Positions 1 through 11,025 of a stretch of DNA of 64,000 bases are shown piece by piece. Both the position numbers and the translations under genes were made by a program. Within the stretch, counting starts at the first letter, position 1. The number at the start of each line of letters is the position of its first letter. The DNA comes from Liquidambar formosana (lineage: Eukaryota > Streptophyta > Magnoliopsida > Saxifragales > Altingiaceae), in contig CM077828.1 of NCBI GenBank assembly GCA_039720395.1, positions 26,330,717 to 26,394,716 on the forward strand, read 5' to 3'. The notes under the pieces are model-generated. The model ran no database searches, had not been told where the DNA came from, and worked only from the letters and a program-made list of their open reading frames with translations.

Positions 1-2969
1 TGAATCTAGAATCTCGATTATGGAAGAAATCATGGTAGCTCTGAAGGATGACAAAATCAATGCGATTGGAATATGTGGATTAGGCGGCGTAGGGAAGACG
101 ACAATGGTAGAAAAAGTTCGCGAAAGAGCAAGAGCAGAGAAACTATTTGATGAGATCGTGATGACAGTTGTTACCCAAACTCCAGATGAGAGAAAGATCC
201 AAGACGAAATTGCTCGGAAGTTAGATCTCAAGCTCAATGAGAAGGATGATTTACGTGAAAAGGCAGTTAAGTTGCGGAATAAACTAATGGATTGCAAGAG
301 GCGCCTTGTAATACTGGATGATGTTTGGGAGAGGCTCGAGCTGGAGAAGATTGGAATTCCTGTAGGAGGCGCTTACAAGGGTTGCAAAGTCTTGCTAACG
401 TCACGGAGCATTGATGCTTGCAATATGACGGGAACTCTTCGAAATTTCACAATTGGAGTATTGCCTGAGAAAGGAGCGGGGAAACTGTTCAAGCAAAAGG
501 CAGGCACTAAAAGGGAAAGAGAAGCCTATATGGAGAAATGCACTTCAGCAACTAAAGAAGTCTAACCCAGAAAACATCTCGGGATTGAAGAAAGATGTGT
601 ATCAGAGTATTAAGTGGAGTTACGATTTTTTGGAAAGTTCGGAAGCGAGGTCATGTTTGTTGCTTTGTTGCCTATTTCAAGAAGATTATAACAATGAGGT
701 GGAAGATCTGGTTAGATATGGGATGGGGCTAGCTTTGTGCAAAGGGGTTGATACCTTGGTAGAAGTAAAGGACAGAGTGCACGCATTGATCGATAAACTT
801 AAAGGCTTTTATTTATTGTTGACAGTAACCATAAAGGGTATGTCAAAGTCCATGATGCACTGCGTGATGTCATCAGGTTTAAAGCGACACAAGGTGAAGA
901 AGTTTTTAAGTTTGGAGATGGACGAGAATTGAAGGAGTTTCCAATAAAGATTAGGGATAAGCTACTTGATCGGTTGGACTGCCCAAAACTTGAATTTTTA
1001 CTATTGGAACTCGTAAGTAAATCATCACTAAAAGTGTCGGACAAATTATGTGAAGAGGTGAAAGAACTCAAAAGTGTAAAGTTTCAGCCCAGTATCGACA
1101 TTTAACCCTTCATTTATGCTAAAGCTTCAATCACTCTCATTTATGACAAAGCTTCGAACATTGTGTCTACATCGTTGCAAGCTAGAGAATATATCTGCAA
1201 TTGGAGAGTTGAAGACACTTATAATAGTCAGCTTTTGCGGTTCTTATATGGACGAGTTACCGCAAGAAATTGGGAACCTGATCCATCTAAGGTTGTTAGA
1301 TTTGACAGGATGTGGACATCTTAAAAGAATTACACCTAGGGTCATATCAAGCTTAAAACGACTAGAAGAATTGTACTTGAGAAACAGTGGTTTGCAGTGG
1401 GTGGTTGACGAAAAAGAAGGTAATGGACAAAATAAAGTGAACCTCGCCGAGCTACTATCGTTATCTAAATTGACTGCTTTAGAAACTTGTTTACCAGCTC
1501 CCAAATTTCCACATGGTATCAATGCCTTTGGGAACCTTTTGAGATTTTGGATAGTTATAAACCCTGATAAGGATCCGAATTGGTATCGTAAATTTGAATT
1601 CCGAAATGAATTGACACTCAATCTTAATAGAGGGATTCTCATTGACAATTGGATTAATATGCTGCTAAAGAAGATAGAAATTTTGAATTTAACAATGAGA
1701 AGCATGAAGAATGTTCTCAATGACCCAACTCAAGAGAGTCTCGTACAATTGAAGACATTGATGCTTGCCAATTGTGAGGGACCAGAATATCTTTTGATAC
1801 TGTGGATTTGGTTCCCAATAATATCCTCCCTAACTTGGAGTCACTAAATATCCATGAAGTGTGTAATTTGAAAGCAATATGTCATAGCGAACTTCCAGTG
1901 GGGTCCTTTAGAGAACTAACAAGCTTGGACATATACGAATTACCTGAATTGATGCTTCTGTGGAAGGATCCCATTGAAGTTGTATCCCTCGGAAACCTAA
2001 CACATGTTGTAATCCAAAAATGTGATAAATTGGAAAATCTCTTCTCACAATCCATGGCTAATGGTCTAGAGCAACTCCCAAGTTCTGAGAACAAAAAACT
2101 GCAAGAAGATAGAAGAAACTGTTGTGATGAGAAGAGGAGAACATGGGGAAGTGACCAATAAGATTAGGTTCCCTAAATTAAGTGAGTTGAGGCTCGTGGA
2201 ATTACCAAACATCATTGCTTTCTGCAAGAACATTGATGAGATAGAGTTTCCTCAATTAAGCACCTGCACCTCAAAAGGCTACCAGAGCTCAGGAGTTTCT
2301 GCCCAAATAGTCTCACTTCAGAGGGGAACCACGATACTGCCACACAGCATCTATTCAACAAAAAGGTATGATTCTTTGTTTTTAGATGAAACACATGATC
2401 CCCCATAATTGCTGATTATTTCCTCGAAAATATGGTATGTTAGATTTGTTAACATTTAAAGAGGTAAAATTCCTGCTGCCATGTAAAATAAAGGAGTGAA
2501 ACAATCAAACAATTAATTATTATTCTATTTTTAAGTAAAACAGTTAACCCGTCAATCATAGTGCTGGGGTTTTTTTTTTTTTTTTTTTCAAAGTACTATA
2601 TTTTTTTGGTTCGAGATAAAAACAAATGGAATAAATCAAGTCCGCGCGTCCATTTTTTTAGGTTCACAAAAATTTATCATATCAGCATTAATGAAAAAAA
2701 TTTGTACCCACTAAATGTTAGAAATTTATGAAAATCCAAAAACATCAAGAATTTAAGAAAATTTTTTTTTTTTATCAATAACTATATTAGTCTTTGAGTA
2801 AATCCAACAGATCCATCATATGAGTGACTTGTCTAAGTTTTAGCACTAGAAATAAAACATAGGTGAAGAACATTTATCTATGCATCTTATACATTTAAAA
2901 AAAAAAATGATGGTTCTACTAAATTTAAAGAAAAATTTTGAAACGAACGATATTGAATGACTTCTATAG

Positions 2970-3218
2970 GTTAAGTTGTGTGAACTACGATCCATGAAAG
3001 TGAAGGGCTGTGACAAACTATTGAATCTTTTTTCGTCCAATTTGGTACAAAGCTTACAGAAACTAGAAGCGCTCACGATATGACATTGTGCCTCACTGGT
3101 AGAGGTATTTGAAGCAGAAGGGCTGAATGTTGAGGAAAGAGATGCGTTGCTACTCCCTAAGCTAAAGGAATCGTATTTGCAATTTCTTCCTAAATTAAAA
3201 CATCTTTTCAATGAAAAG
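2970..3218 (+). pseudogene. Fused LRR exon of the NLR pseudogene
   Basis: The left part (2970 to about 3050) matches the 5' end of exon 2 of the intact gene (26352-26440). The right part (about 3050-3218) matches the 3' end of exon 3 (27705-27852). The rest of exon 2, the intervening intron and the first half of exon 3 are missing. The acceptor (TATAG) and donor (AAAAG/GTATGA) look usable and the length is 249 nt, a multiple of three, so this fusion alone would keep frame. An in-frame TGA at 3081-3083 kills it. Confidence 0.8.
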
Positions 3219-3331
3219 GTATGAAACTTCACAATTTAAGAAAATAGGGGTGAAAAAAAAATTAGCCACTCCCCATATGCAAATTCTCTTATAATTTTTC
3301 ACATAATTAACTCAATTCTATGAGTTTGCAG

Positions 3332-3772
3332 GTTTTATTCCCTAGCTGGGTCTTTCAAAACCTAAAATTGCTAAGGGCTACCAGTTGCGGCAATTTGAGA
3401 AATTTCTTCTCTCCTTCCATGGCCAAAGGTCTTGTGCACCTTCAACAACTATCCATAGCATTTTGCAGAATGATGGAAGAAATAGTTGTGAAGGGAGAAA
3501 ACAAAGAAGCAGATAGAATAGATAAGATCATGATCCCTCAGTTACAACGTTTGAATCTTTTTGGTCTACAAAACCTCACAAGCTTCTGCAAGAGTCGCTA
3601 TGCTTTTGACTTGCCATTGCTAGAGTATGTGTGTGTCGATGATTGCCCTAAGATGAAGGCTTTCTCTTTCGGAAACCTGAGCACACCAAAGCTACAGAAA
3701 GTAAAGGGTCTTTGGACGGGAGACCTTAATAATACCATACAAGAGCTTTTGTAACTCCAAAGAAAAAGAACG
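3332..3772 (+). pseudogene. LRR exon of the NLR pseudogene (exon 4 homologue)
   Basis: It encodes LRR-like sequence closely matching exon 4 of the intact gene (27993-28448), including the conserved FSPSMA, MMEEIVVKGE and DLPLLE blocks. The acceptor is TTTGCAG at 3325-3331 and the former donor is ACG/GTATGT at 3772. Reading stops at TAA about 3752, just before the donor. Confidence 0.8.
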
Positions 3773-4440
3773 GTATGTCTCTGACTCACGATCGTAAATA
3801 CGGAGTAAGCAACTATTTACACTAATATATAATGGGTATCTCTCTGTCTCTATTAATTGAATTTATAAAAATAACCCTCACCAACAAAATCAACCCTGAT
3901 CATTTTAATTTTATTATTAATCATTTTAATTTTATTAATTAATTAATTTTTTTCCTTTTTTTGACAATCAGATAGAATCTACCCTAACTTGAGATCGCTC
4001 ACTCAACTAGTGAGGAGAATGTCACTAGGCTATCATGCTCAATTGTTGTGGTATTTCAATAGATACATTCAACCAAAATTACAACCCTTTTATCTATTAA
4101 TATACGTATGTAAAATGTGAATAAATTGGGTCAGTTACTCTTTCAAGTCTCAACATGTGTTTTCCAATCACTGATTATATCGTTAGTTGGTTTTTTCTCA
4201 TTGTTGCACCGTTGTAAATGGTAATAGGATGAAATCTTCCGATTTTATTTAATCTTATTCTTGTTTTATGTTGTTATTATGAAATTGGAGATCAAGAAAA
4301 TTGCGGACTGAAAAAAAGGTCAAGAAATTGGGCAAGAAGAGCATTTAGTTCGGAAACTGGAGGTCAATCAAGAAGTTGGCCAAGAAGAGCATTTGGGTGA
4401 CAATGATGATGACCATCAGAAAGAAGTACTAGATGAAACG

Positions 4441-5055
4441 AATACCGGGTGAGTTTGTTGCAATTATTTACCTTATCGATTATGATGGCTTCTCTTCATC
4501 CTTGCAAATTCAATTAGGGCATAAACCCCCCTCTTCCTATGTGAGGACTGCATCCATAACAGGCTCTCTCTTCCATTTTCATCCTTTATCTATTGAATGG
4601 AATCAATTAAGATAGATAGCATCACATATGCTTCGATTCTGATTAGTTTTCTCTTGTTAATATTGGACTATAGGTGATTTAATTATTTAATCATCAAGAC
4701 TCTGTTTCAGGGTAGTCTAGCTCAGTAACAAAGGTTGGTGTGCAATTTATGAAGAAGGAGAAGCATGGTCGTCCCTCTGTCTAGTATATTAGTATGTAGA
4801 AGAATGGAAGAAGTATTTGTTGGTGATATTCCCTAAAGTTTGGACTATTTTGTCAGGAGGAATTTTTTTATTATTATAAAAACTATTAACCTTTTTAGCA
4901 TTCTTTGCACCTGATGTTCAAGTGGTCTCGGCAAAATTCCTGCATGGCTAAATGTGGCTTATTATCCTTAGAAGTCAGAATATTTTGATGCAGACTGGTA
5001 CGCCAGATCACTTTGGTTAACTTTGACTTGATAGAATATGACATTGGTGATTTAT
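4441..5055. other. NLR 3' flank and intergenic DNA
   Basis: 4441-4860 is alignable by eye with the flank of the intact NLR (28925-28990, 29531-29745), including a shared block near 4563-4680 and another near 4800-4850, so the duplication unit extends past the stop codon. About 540 bp present at 28990-29530 has no counterpart here. No gene is seen. Confidence 0.6.
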
Positions 5056-5315
5056 AGGCCTGTTTGGGCATCCAATTCGAAATTAAATAATTAAAGAAAT
5101 ATTATTTTAAAATGTTGGAGTTACCACTATAGTTGATATTGTAAAATCAATTCTAAGAAATTCTTAAAATGACACTATTTTGAATTGTCACTCTTATTTG
5201 TAATAATGACCAAAAATTTTTGAAATTGTCAATTCAAGATGATGGATTGTGCATTCAATACTACGTAATATTTCTTGAATTGTTTAATTTTGAATTGAAC
5301 ACCCAAACAAGCCCT
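5056..5315. mobile_element. MITE with terminal inverted repeats of about 48 bp
   Basis: The left end (GGCCTGTTTGGGC..., from 5057) and the reverse complement of the right end (GGGCTTGTTTGGG..., ending about 5314) match over roughly 48 bp with few differences. The element is about 260 bp, AT-rich and non-coding. The termini resemble Tourist/PIF-Harbinger or hAT MITEs; the target duplication is not clear (TTA occurs near both ends). A truncated inverted relative lies at 23250-23350 inside intron 1 of the intact NLR. Confidence 0.75.
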
Positions 5316-5565
5316 TAGTTAATTTCCCAGTAAATCATGGAACAATTTCAAAGATTCTGATTTTCAGTCAAAGACAAATTTGAAAGTTCTCTCACTGTAA
5401 TGTGGGAGTCTCCCACTGTTTTCATTGCTTTTAGTAAAACTCTGCTTTCTGCTTTATATGACATATCATAGTATTCTTCAGTTCATTACTGATTGTTGAA
5501 GTGAAAACTTGTTCAAGTTGGTGAGATGGTTCATGTCACAGAAGCTTACATTGACAAGAGCTATC
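5316..5565. other. Unannotated spacer up to the copia insertion
   Basis: No gene is recognised. The last five bases (5561-5565, CTATC) are the left copy of the copia target-site duplication. Confidence 0.6.
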
Positions 5566-5724
5566 TGTAAGAATTTTATTTAAATTCATGTGGGCAGCCA
5601 TTGATTAAATTAAAATTAATATTTTATAAAACCCAGATTGATGAGAAATTGATAACGTGATGTACCGGATTCCCAATAAAGGTTGTGATTAATAAAGTTC
5701 ATATGGGTTATGGTGCACCTTAGT

Positions 5725-5740
5725 CACGTGTGATCACGTG
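5725..5740. promoter_or_regulatory. Paired G-box (CACGTG) motifs in LTR U3
   Basis: Two palindromic CACGTG hexamers start exactly 10 bp apart, about one helical turn, roughly 200 bp upstream of the LTR TATA box. G-boxes bind bZIP/bHLH factors (for example ABA or light response). The duplicate pair in the right LTR is at 11657-11672. Function is inferred. Confidence 0.6.
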
Positions 5741-5854
5741 TATTGAGATATGGATAGGAATGTGTAGATGCCTTTCTTGGTGGATAAGAAATCAACTTTC
5801 TTAATGAACAAGATAAGGATTTCTTGATGGATAAGAAAAGGATTTCTTGGTAAA

Positions 5855-5887
5855 CAAGAAATAGCTTTCTTGTAAAGCTATTTCTTG
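5855..5887. repeat. Perfect 14-bp inverted repeat in the LTR
   Basis: The left arm CAAGAAATAGCTTT and its exact reverse complement are separated by a 5-base loop. The second copy is in the right LTR at 11787-11819. It could form a hairpin in DNA or in antisense/readthrough RNA; its role is unknown. Confidence 0.85.
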
Positions 5888-5929
5888 TTGGATAAGTCAT
5901 GATGGGAAGCTTATCCTATTCCATCCTTC

Positions 5930-5937
5930 TATAAATA
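5930..5937 (+). promoter_or_regulatory. TATA box of the LTR promoter
   Basis: TATAAATA lies inside the LTR about 240 bp before its end, a normal place for the U3/R boundary. The right LTR carries the same box at 11862-11869 and could drive transcription outward toward the resistance-gene upstream region. Confidence 0.75.
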
Positions 5938-6174
5938 GGGCATTGGTCCCCACCCTCACACATACTTATTTAGCTCTATTCAGTATAGTCTTGCCCCATT
6001 GAAAGACAGAGAGTGTTTGTGTGGAGAGGGTGGAAGACCATTGCTGTACTACTGGATTGGTGGTTCAAAACTCTGGATTGCGCATCAATGCAGTTTTCAG
6101 GTACGCAAGAAGTGTTTAATTTTATGCATGCTTATGAACTTGGCAAATTTATCGATCTATTATATTCTAACAGT

Positions 6175-6187
6175 TGGTATCAGAGCC
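6175..6187 (+). other. Primer-binding site (initiator tRNA-Met)
   Basis: TGGTATCAGAGCC begins two bases after the 5' LTR. It is the standard complement of the 3' end of plant initiator tRNA-Met used by most plant copia elements to prime minus-strand DNA. Confidence 0.92.
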
Positions 6188-6946
6188 AATTTGCTTTACG
6201 TTCATAGGCTGCAATTATATAGTTTAACATTTATAATTTTAATTGCATAGAATATCAAACCATGAAAAACCGAAATTTGTGAACTGAATTAGATGCCATT
6301 CAATTTCTATCTTGCCTAAATCCTATACGATCCTTGATTCTTATATGGTTATATTTCCAACCATATATGTTTTATTCAATACATTTGTTATGGAGTTATG
6401 GAATAAGAAGTTGGATGCCATATATTCTTTCATTGGCCTTGAAAAGCGTGGAACTACACACTTTAAAATTAAGAATTTGTTAAGAAATTTTGTTTGCATC
6501 ATTAATGTAATTTTTAGAATGTTATTTTATATAAAATACCAAATTTTCCAGCCTCAGCCACTACATTGGTAATTCTATTGTACGTGTTCCACTTATTAAA
6601 ATATAGTTTCTAAAGAACCCGTATTTTATATTTGAAGTATAGACACTATATGTCTTTTTAGCTTATGTAATAGTGTTGAATTTGTATAGTCACATGAGCC
6701 ACAAATATTTAGTAAAGTATTTATTGTGTTTATGAAATAAACTTTAAGATGGCCTTGAAAACCGTGGGAACTCACACTCCAAATTCATAGAGAATTCAAT
6801 CACTAAACTCGGTAATTTTGATACTAGTTCATGTTTCGGATGTTTTAGAATGGTTTTATATTGTTTAACATGGTATTTAATCACTGTGTGGAAGTAAAGA
6901 CCTCGACCAAGGTTAATGGTGGTTTCCGCATGAACTCGATCATTTT

Positions 6947-6979
<33 letters not shown>

Positions 6980-7670
6980 AAAAAGAAAAAGGGCGAATTA
7001 GCATGAAACTTGAGATTTTTCATATATGGTTTTTAATTGCTCTCTTTATTGAGTTTTTCCAATATGAGGTAATATGTTATTTTCTTACATTATCATGGTC
7101 ATATGTTATTCAAGTATCCATACGTATGTGTAATAATAATTATGCCCATGATTTAAATATCCACATGATTTATATTGGAACTTGTTAATGGACTATATGG
7201 CAATCCCGTACTAAGGGGATCCTATTGGTTGATTGGGTAGGTAGCCGCCAAAGCGGTCCATTCATGAAGACCGTAGGGTTTTCTTGGTCTTCAGTATTTT
7301 TGGATTGCAACTGCATTATTTGGATTCTAACAAGTGATGGTTGACCCAAAGGAAATTGTTGCTTGTTTAAATCCAAATGATGGCACATTGTAATCATTGA
7401 AAATGTATAGATTGATAAAGGTTCTTTTGCCCAAAGGTGATTAATCTTTTGAAAATCCGTATGTTTTTCATTGGTTAGCAATGTGATACAGTTGGGCGAA
7501 TTGTGCCTATTGTGATCTCCACCCAAAGGAGAGGTTGCAGTAGAGTGACATATACCCCCATAAGCGCTCATAAAGAAATTAGAGCATAAAGTTATGCCTT
7601 TAATAATTCAGTACAATTTAATTAAACATAGCATTTTATTTATGACCTTCAGTTTTGAACACTTCAGTTG
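6188..7670 (+). other. Long non-coding leader of the copia element
   Basis: About 1.5 kb separates the primer site from recognisable gag, longer than usual. It holds an imperfect internal repeat (about 6432-6475 versus 6750-6795, both with GGCCTTGAAAA), a 29-base A run at 6949-6977, and no recognisable gene. An open frame of 128 codons on the minus strand (7185-7571) matches nothing I know. Confidence 0.55.
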
Positions 7671-7679
7671 TTACTAGCT

Positions 7680-8460
7680 AGCCAACTATCCTCCATTGTG
7701 ACTTTGAATGGAACCAATTTTAAGAAATAGCAGCAAGATTTAAAAATAAAAAAAAAAATGTTTTGGGCCTTATGGATCTTGACTTAGCCTTGAGAGAAGA
7801 TGTACCTCTGAAGCCCACATATGGGAATTATGTGGATGTGAAATTGAAATATGAAAAATGGGAAAAGGCTAATTACATGTATCTTTTAATTATGAAGAGA
7901 TCCATGTTCTAACACCATTTGTGGTGGAATTCCTGATTGCTAAATTGCGAAACAATTCTTAGATGCAATGGAACAGAAGTTTCTAGTATCTAATAAGGCT
8001 GAAATAGGAAACCTAATGAGTATTTTGACTAATCTTAGATATGATGTTTATGGGAATGTGCATAAGTATATCTTGCAGATGGTTGACCTAACTTCTAGAT
8101 TGAAATCCTTAGAAGTACCCATATTAGATTCCTTCCTTGCTCACTTGGGACTTAATTCTCTTCCTTCATATAACCTACAATGCCCAAAGGAGAAGTGGAG
8201 CCTTTATGAATTCAGTTATGTTTGTGTACAAGAATAGGAAAAACTCTATCGTGAGAAAGGTAAGAATGCTAATCTTGTACATCAGGGACAAGGAAATAGG
8301 CGTTCTAACCCACATAGGAAACCAGTGGGAATAATAGAAATAATAGGAAGCCTATTCCTAATCTTAATGCACCTCAAGGCCTATAAGTTGATAAAAGAAA
8401 GATTAAGTGTTTTCACTACAAGAAGTTTGGGCACATAAGGATGAAATGTCGTAGGTTTAA
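7680..8460 (+). pseudogene. Degenerate copia gag with broken CCHC knuckle
   Basis: Translated fragments match plant copia Gag: the LGLMDLDLALRED block near 7760-7805, the KYEKWEKAN block near 7850, the SILTNLRYD block near 8018, and the region rich in LKSLEVPILDSFLAHL near 8100-8145. The nucleic-acid-binding knuckle at 8408-8449 reads C-F-H-Y-(4)-H-(4)-C, so the second zinc cysteine is tyrosine. Several stops break the frame (for example after VCVQE at 8235). Confidence 0.8.
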
Positions 8461-8699
8461 GGTTTGGCTTGAGAAGAGAATAAAGGGGTTCGTTATCAAA
8501 AAGGTACCAACCAAAGACTAGGTGAATGTGTTCATAGGAAATGACATGAAGTTTGAAGTCAAGGTTATAGGAGACTTTAGAATTCGATGAGAATTTGTTT
8601 TTTCATTTGATTTAGTTTCTGTTTCTAAACTTGTCATGTCTGGATTTTCCTTCACATTTAATGAAAATGGTTTAGTATGTTTAATAACTCTTGTGAGGT

Positions 8700-9400
8700 T
8701 GGAAATGGTTGTTTGATTGATGAGCTATACATTGATTCTATGTTTTGGGATAATCAATTAGGTCACATTTTGAGGAAAATGACTGAAAGACTAATAAAAG
8801 AAGGTATTCTTAAGCAATTAGATTTTGGAGATTTTGGTGTTAGTATTGATTGTATAAAAAGGAAAATTCACCAAATCTAGGAAGAAAGGTTCCACCCATA
8901 GTTATGAGCTCTTAGAGATTATCCATATAGATATTTGTGGTCTTATTCCAACTCCAAGCTTAAATGGTCATCGTTATTTTATGACTTTGATTAATGACTT
9001 TTCTCGTTATGATTATGTATTTTTAAATTCAAGATAAGTTTAATGCCTTGATGTCTTTAAAGTCTTCATAGCTAAAATTGAGAAGTAATTGGAGAGAAAT
9101 ATTAAAGTTATGAGGTTTGATCGTGGTAGTGAATATTATGGTAAATAGGGAGATTTTGGTTGTTATTTCTTTAATGTGGTATTATTGCACAGTACACCAT
9201 GCCTGAAACACCATAACAGAATTGTGTTGCTGAAAGGAGTAACCGTACCTTAAAGGACAAGGTAAGAAGTATAATTTACAATTTAGTCTTGGTAGAGTCA
9301 TTGTGGAAAAAGTTTTTAAAATGACTGTTTACATCTTTAATATGGTTCTTAGTAAATCTGTACTTAAGATATTTTTTAAATTTTGGACTGATAGCCTGGT
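8700..9400 (+). pseudogene. Degenerate copia GAG-pre-integrase and integrase
   Basis: The pre-integrase segment (NQLGHILRKMTERLIKEG, about 8750-8805) is followed by integrase pieces: HIDICG near 8925, INDFSR near 8990, FDRGSEY near 9118 and AERSNRTLKDKV near 9230. The three acidic residues of the DDE triad can still be seen in fragments, but stops and frameshifts (for example about 9037, 9088, 9147) separate them. Confidence 0.8.
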
Positions 9401-9529
9401 AGGAAGCCTAGTTTGAATCACCTTTGTGTTTGGGGATATAGGGTTAAACTAGGATTTACAATACACAAGAAAAGAAGTTTAATCCTAGAACCATTAGTTG
9501 TTATTTCGTTGATTTTCCTGAAAGGCCTA

Positions 9530-10050
9530 AAGGTTATAGATTTTAGGATCATTATCTCACTTATAACACATTTTGATTTGAAGTTGCCTCAAATGGATGT
9601 CAAAACCACTTTCATAAATTGTGATCCTCATATTAGGAGCATATGGTTTGAAAATTGAAAAAGGTCTATTCATGGTCTGAAATAAGCATCAAGACAGTGA
9701 TATGAGATAGTGAGGTCATATGATTTTATTGAAAATACTATTGATCAGTATATATACCTCAGGGTCAGTGGGAGTAAATTCATTTTTCTCATTCTTTATA
9801 TTAAAGACATTCTATTGGCCAGTAGCGGTATTAGTTTACTTTGAGCAGCTAATCTCTTCAATCCAAACATTTTAAGATGAAAGATCTTGAGGGAGTATTG
9901 TATGTTCTTGGAATTAAGATCCATAGTGATATACATTGTAGTGTTGTTGGATTATCTCAAAAGGCGTATATTGACCGTGTGCTTAAGAGGTTTAATATGT
10001 TAAATTGTTCTCTTGATGAGGTACCCAATTAATATAAAATGAGATAAACT
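9530..10050 (+). pseudogene. Degenerate copia reverse transcriptase
   Basis: The LPQMDVKTTFIN block (about 9585-9620) and the catalytic region at 9782-9830 identify RT. The usual YVDD box reads Y-I-K-D (9797-9808), so the first catalytic aspartate is replaced by lysine. Stops and a frameshift interrupt the domain. The product could not work even if translated. Confidence 0.82.
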
Positions 10051-10129
10051 TACTAAATATCAGTGCTCAGACTGATATGGAGAAAGAACTTATGAATAAT
10101 AAACCTTATGATTCAACATTTGGGAGATG

Positions 10130-10790
10130 CTCAAGTCTGTACTCGCCCAGATATAGCTTTTGCTACTAATGTAATTGGTAGGTTTCAAGCTAATCCTAAT
10201 GAATTATATTGGTAAGCTGCAAAGAAAGTTATGTGGTATTTGCAAAGAACCAAGGTTTTATGCTTACCTACAGTAAGGGTGAGAATCTTGAGGTTGTAGG
10301 TTATGCAGATTAAGATTTTGGTGGATGTCTGGATGATTTGAAATCCACATTAGGGCATATCTTTATGTTTGTTGGAGACGTAATTTCTTGGAAGAGCGTG
10401 AAGCAAACTACTGTAGCATTTTCAACCATGCAAGCAGAATTTACAGCATGTTATGAGGCTACAACATAGGCTATTTGGCTTAAGAATTTTATTTCTTGAT
10501 TTCAGATAGTGGATTCTATTGTGAGACCTTTAAAGATATTTTATGATAACAATTTTGTTATTTTATATTTCAAGAATAATAAAAGGTCGTCTGGTTCCAA
10601 ACGCATGAAAATTAAGTATTTGCTTGCTAGAGATAAAGTACGCAATAAGGAAATTGCGATTGAACACATTGGAACTGAGGCAATGTTGATAGATCCACTT
10701 ACTGAAGGATTACATATGCTGATGTTCAAAAATCATGTCATTAACATGGGGATAGTTAAGTCTTTTGATATTTTTGGCCAGTGGGAGTTT
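10130..10790 (+). pseudogene. Degenerate copia RT tail and RNase H
   Basis: The frame from 10509 to 10805 contains the typical copia C-terminal run (KRMKIKYLLARDKV, then IAIEHIGTEAMLIDPLTEGL), equivalent to the RNase H end of plant copia polyproteins. Upstream RT/RNase H parts (10130-10500) carry several stops. Confidence 0.8.
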
Positions 10791-11025
10791 TCATGTAAAA
10801 GTTAGTGGGAGTTGTTTTATGTAAAACGAACAATGTTTTAGCTTGATCCTACTAAAGATATATAGGCAACCCATACAGTTATCGGGTGTAGCTGTTATAA
10901 AATTTATTTTCACATGAAAACTCATAATGCTATGATTACTTTCTGCCATGTATTTTGTGTATATCTATTTCTTTATGGCAGGTTTCTATTAAAGGCATAC
11001 AATATCAGACTTAAAGTATTAGGTT

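Larger units (their letters stand above)
1..4440 (+). pseudogene. CC-NBS-LRR (NLR) resistance pseudogene, 5' end outside window
   Basis: This is a degenerate paralogue of the intact NLR at 19884-28924. It enters the window in frame just before the P-loop (GLGGVGKTT, about 77-103) and keeps kinase-2 (LDDVW) and RNBS-B (TSRS). A 98-bp deletion at 503-506, relative to the intact copy, removes the GLPL motif and shifts frame. One base is missing near 820, and frame also breaks near 1795, 2080 and 2265. There is a stop near 1103. LRR homology continues through former exons at 2970-3218 (TGA at 3081-3083 where the paralogue has CGA), 3332-3772 (TAA at about 3752) and 4282-4440 (acidic repeat tail, acceptor AG lost). 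Donor and acceptor sites of the earlier exons are still visible, for example AAAAG/GTATGA near 2366. A full-length product is not possible; a truncated P-loop fragment could still be translated. Confidence in the pseudogene call is high; exact exon limits are by comparison with the intact copy. Confidence 0.93.
5566..6172 (+). repeat. 5' LTR of the copia element
   Basis: This is the 607-bp LTR with TG/CA ends. It contains two CACGTG (G-box) hexamers at 5725-5730 and 5735-5740, repeated GGATAAG/TTTCTTG units at 5770-5890, a perfect 14-bp inverted repeat with a 5-bp loop (5855-5887), and a TATA box TATAAATA at 5930-5937. The G-boxes and hairpin lie upstream of TATA, so in U3. Confidence 0.95.

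Noticed and set aside
1244..1720. 158-codon minus-strand frame opposite the NLR pseudogene
   Set aside because: Shadow of the LRR coding strand.
5999..6250. 83-codon frame in the LTR, repeated at 11931-12287
   Set aside because: It is in the LTR transcript leader and present only because both LTRs are the same; not a protein family I know.
7185..7571. 128-codon minus-strand frame in the copia leader
   Set aside because: Antisense inside a degenerate element with no family features.
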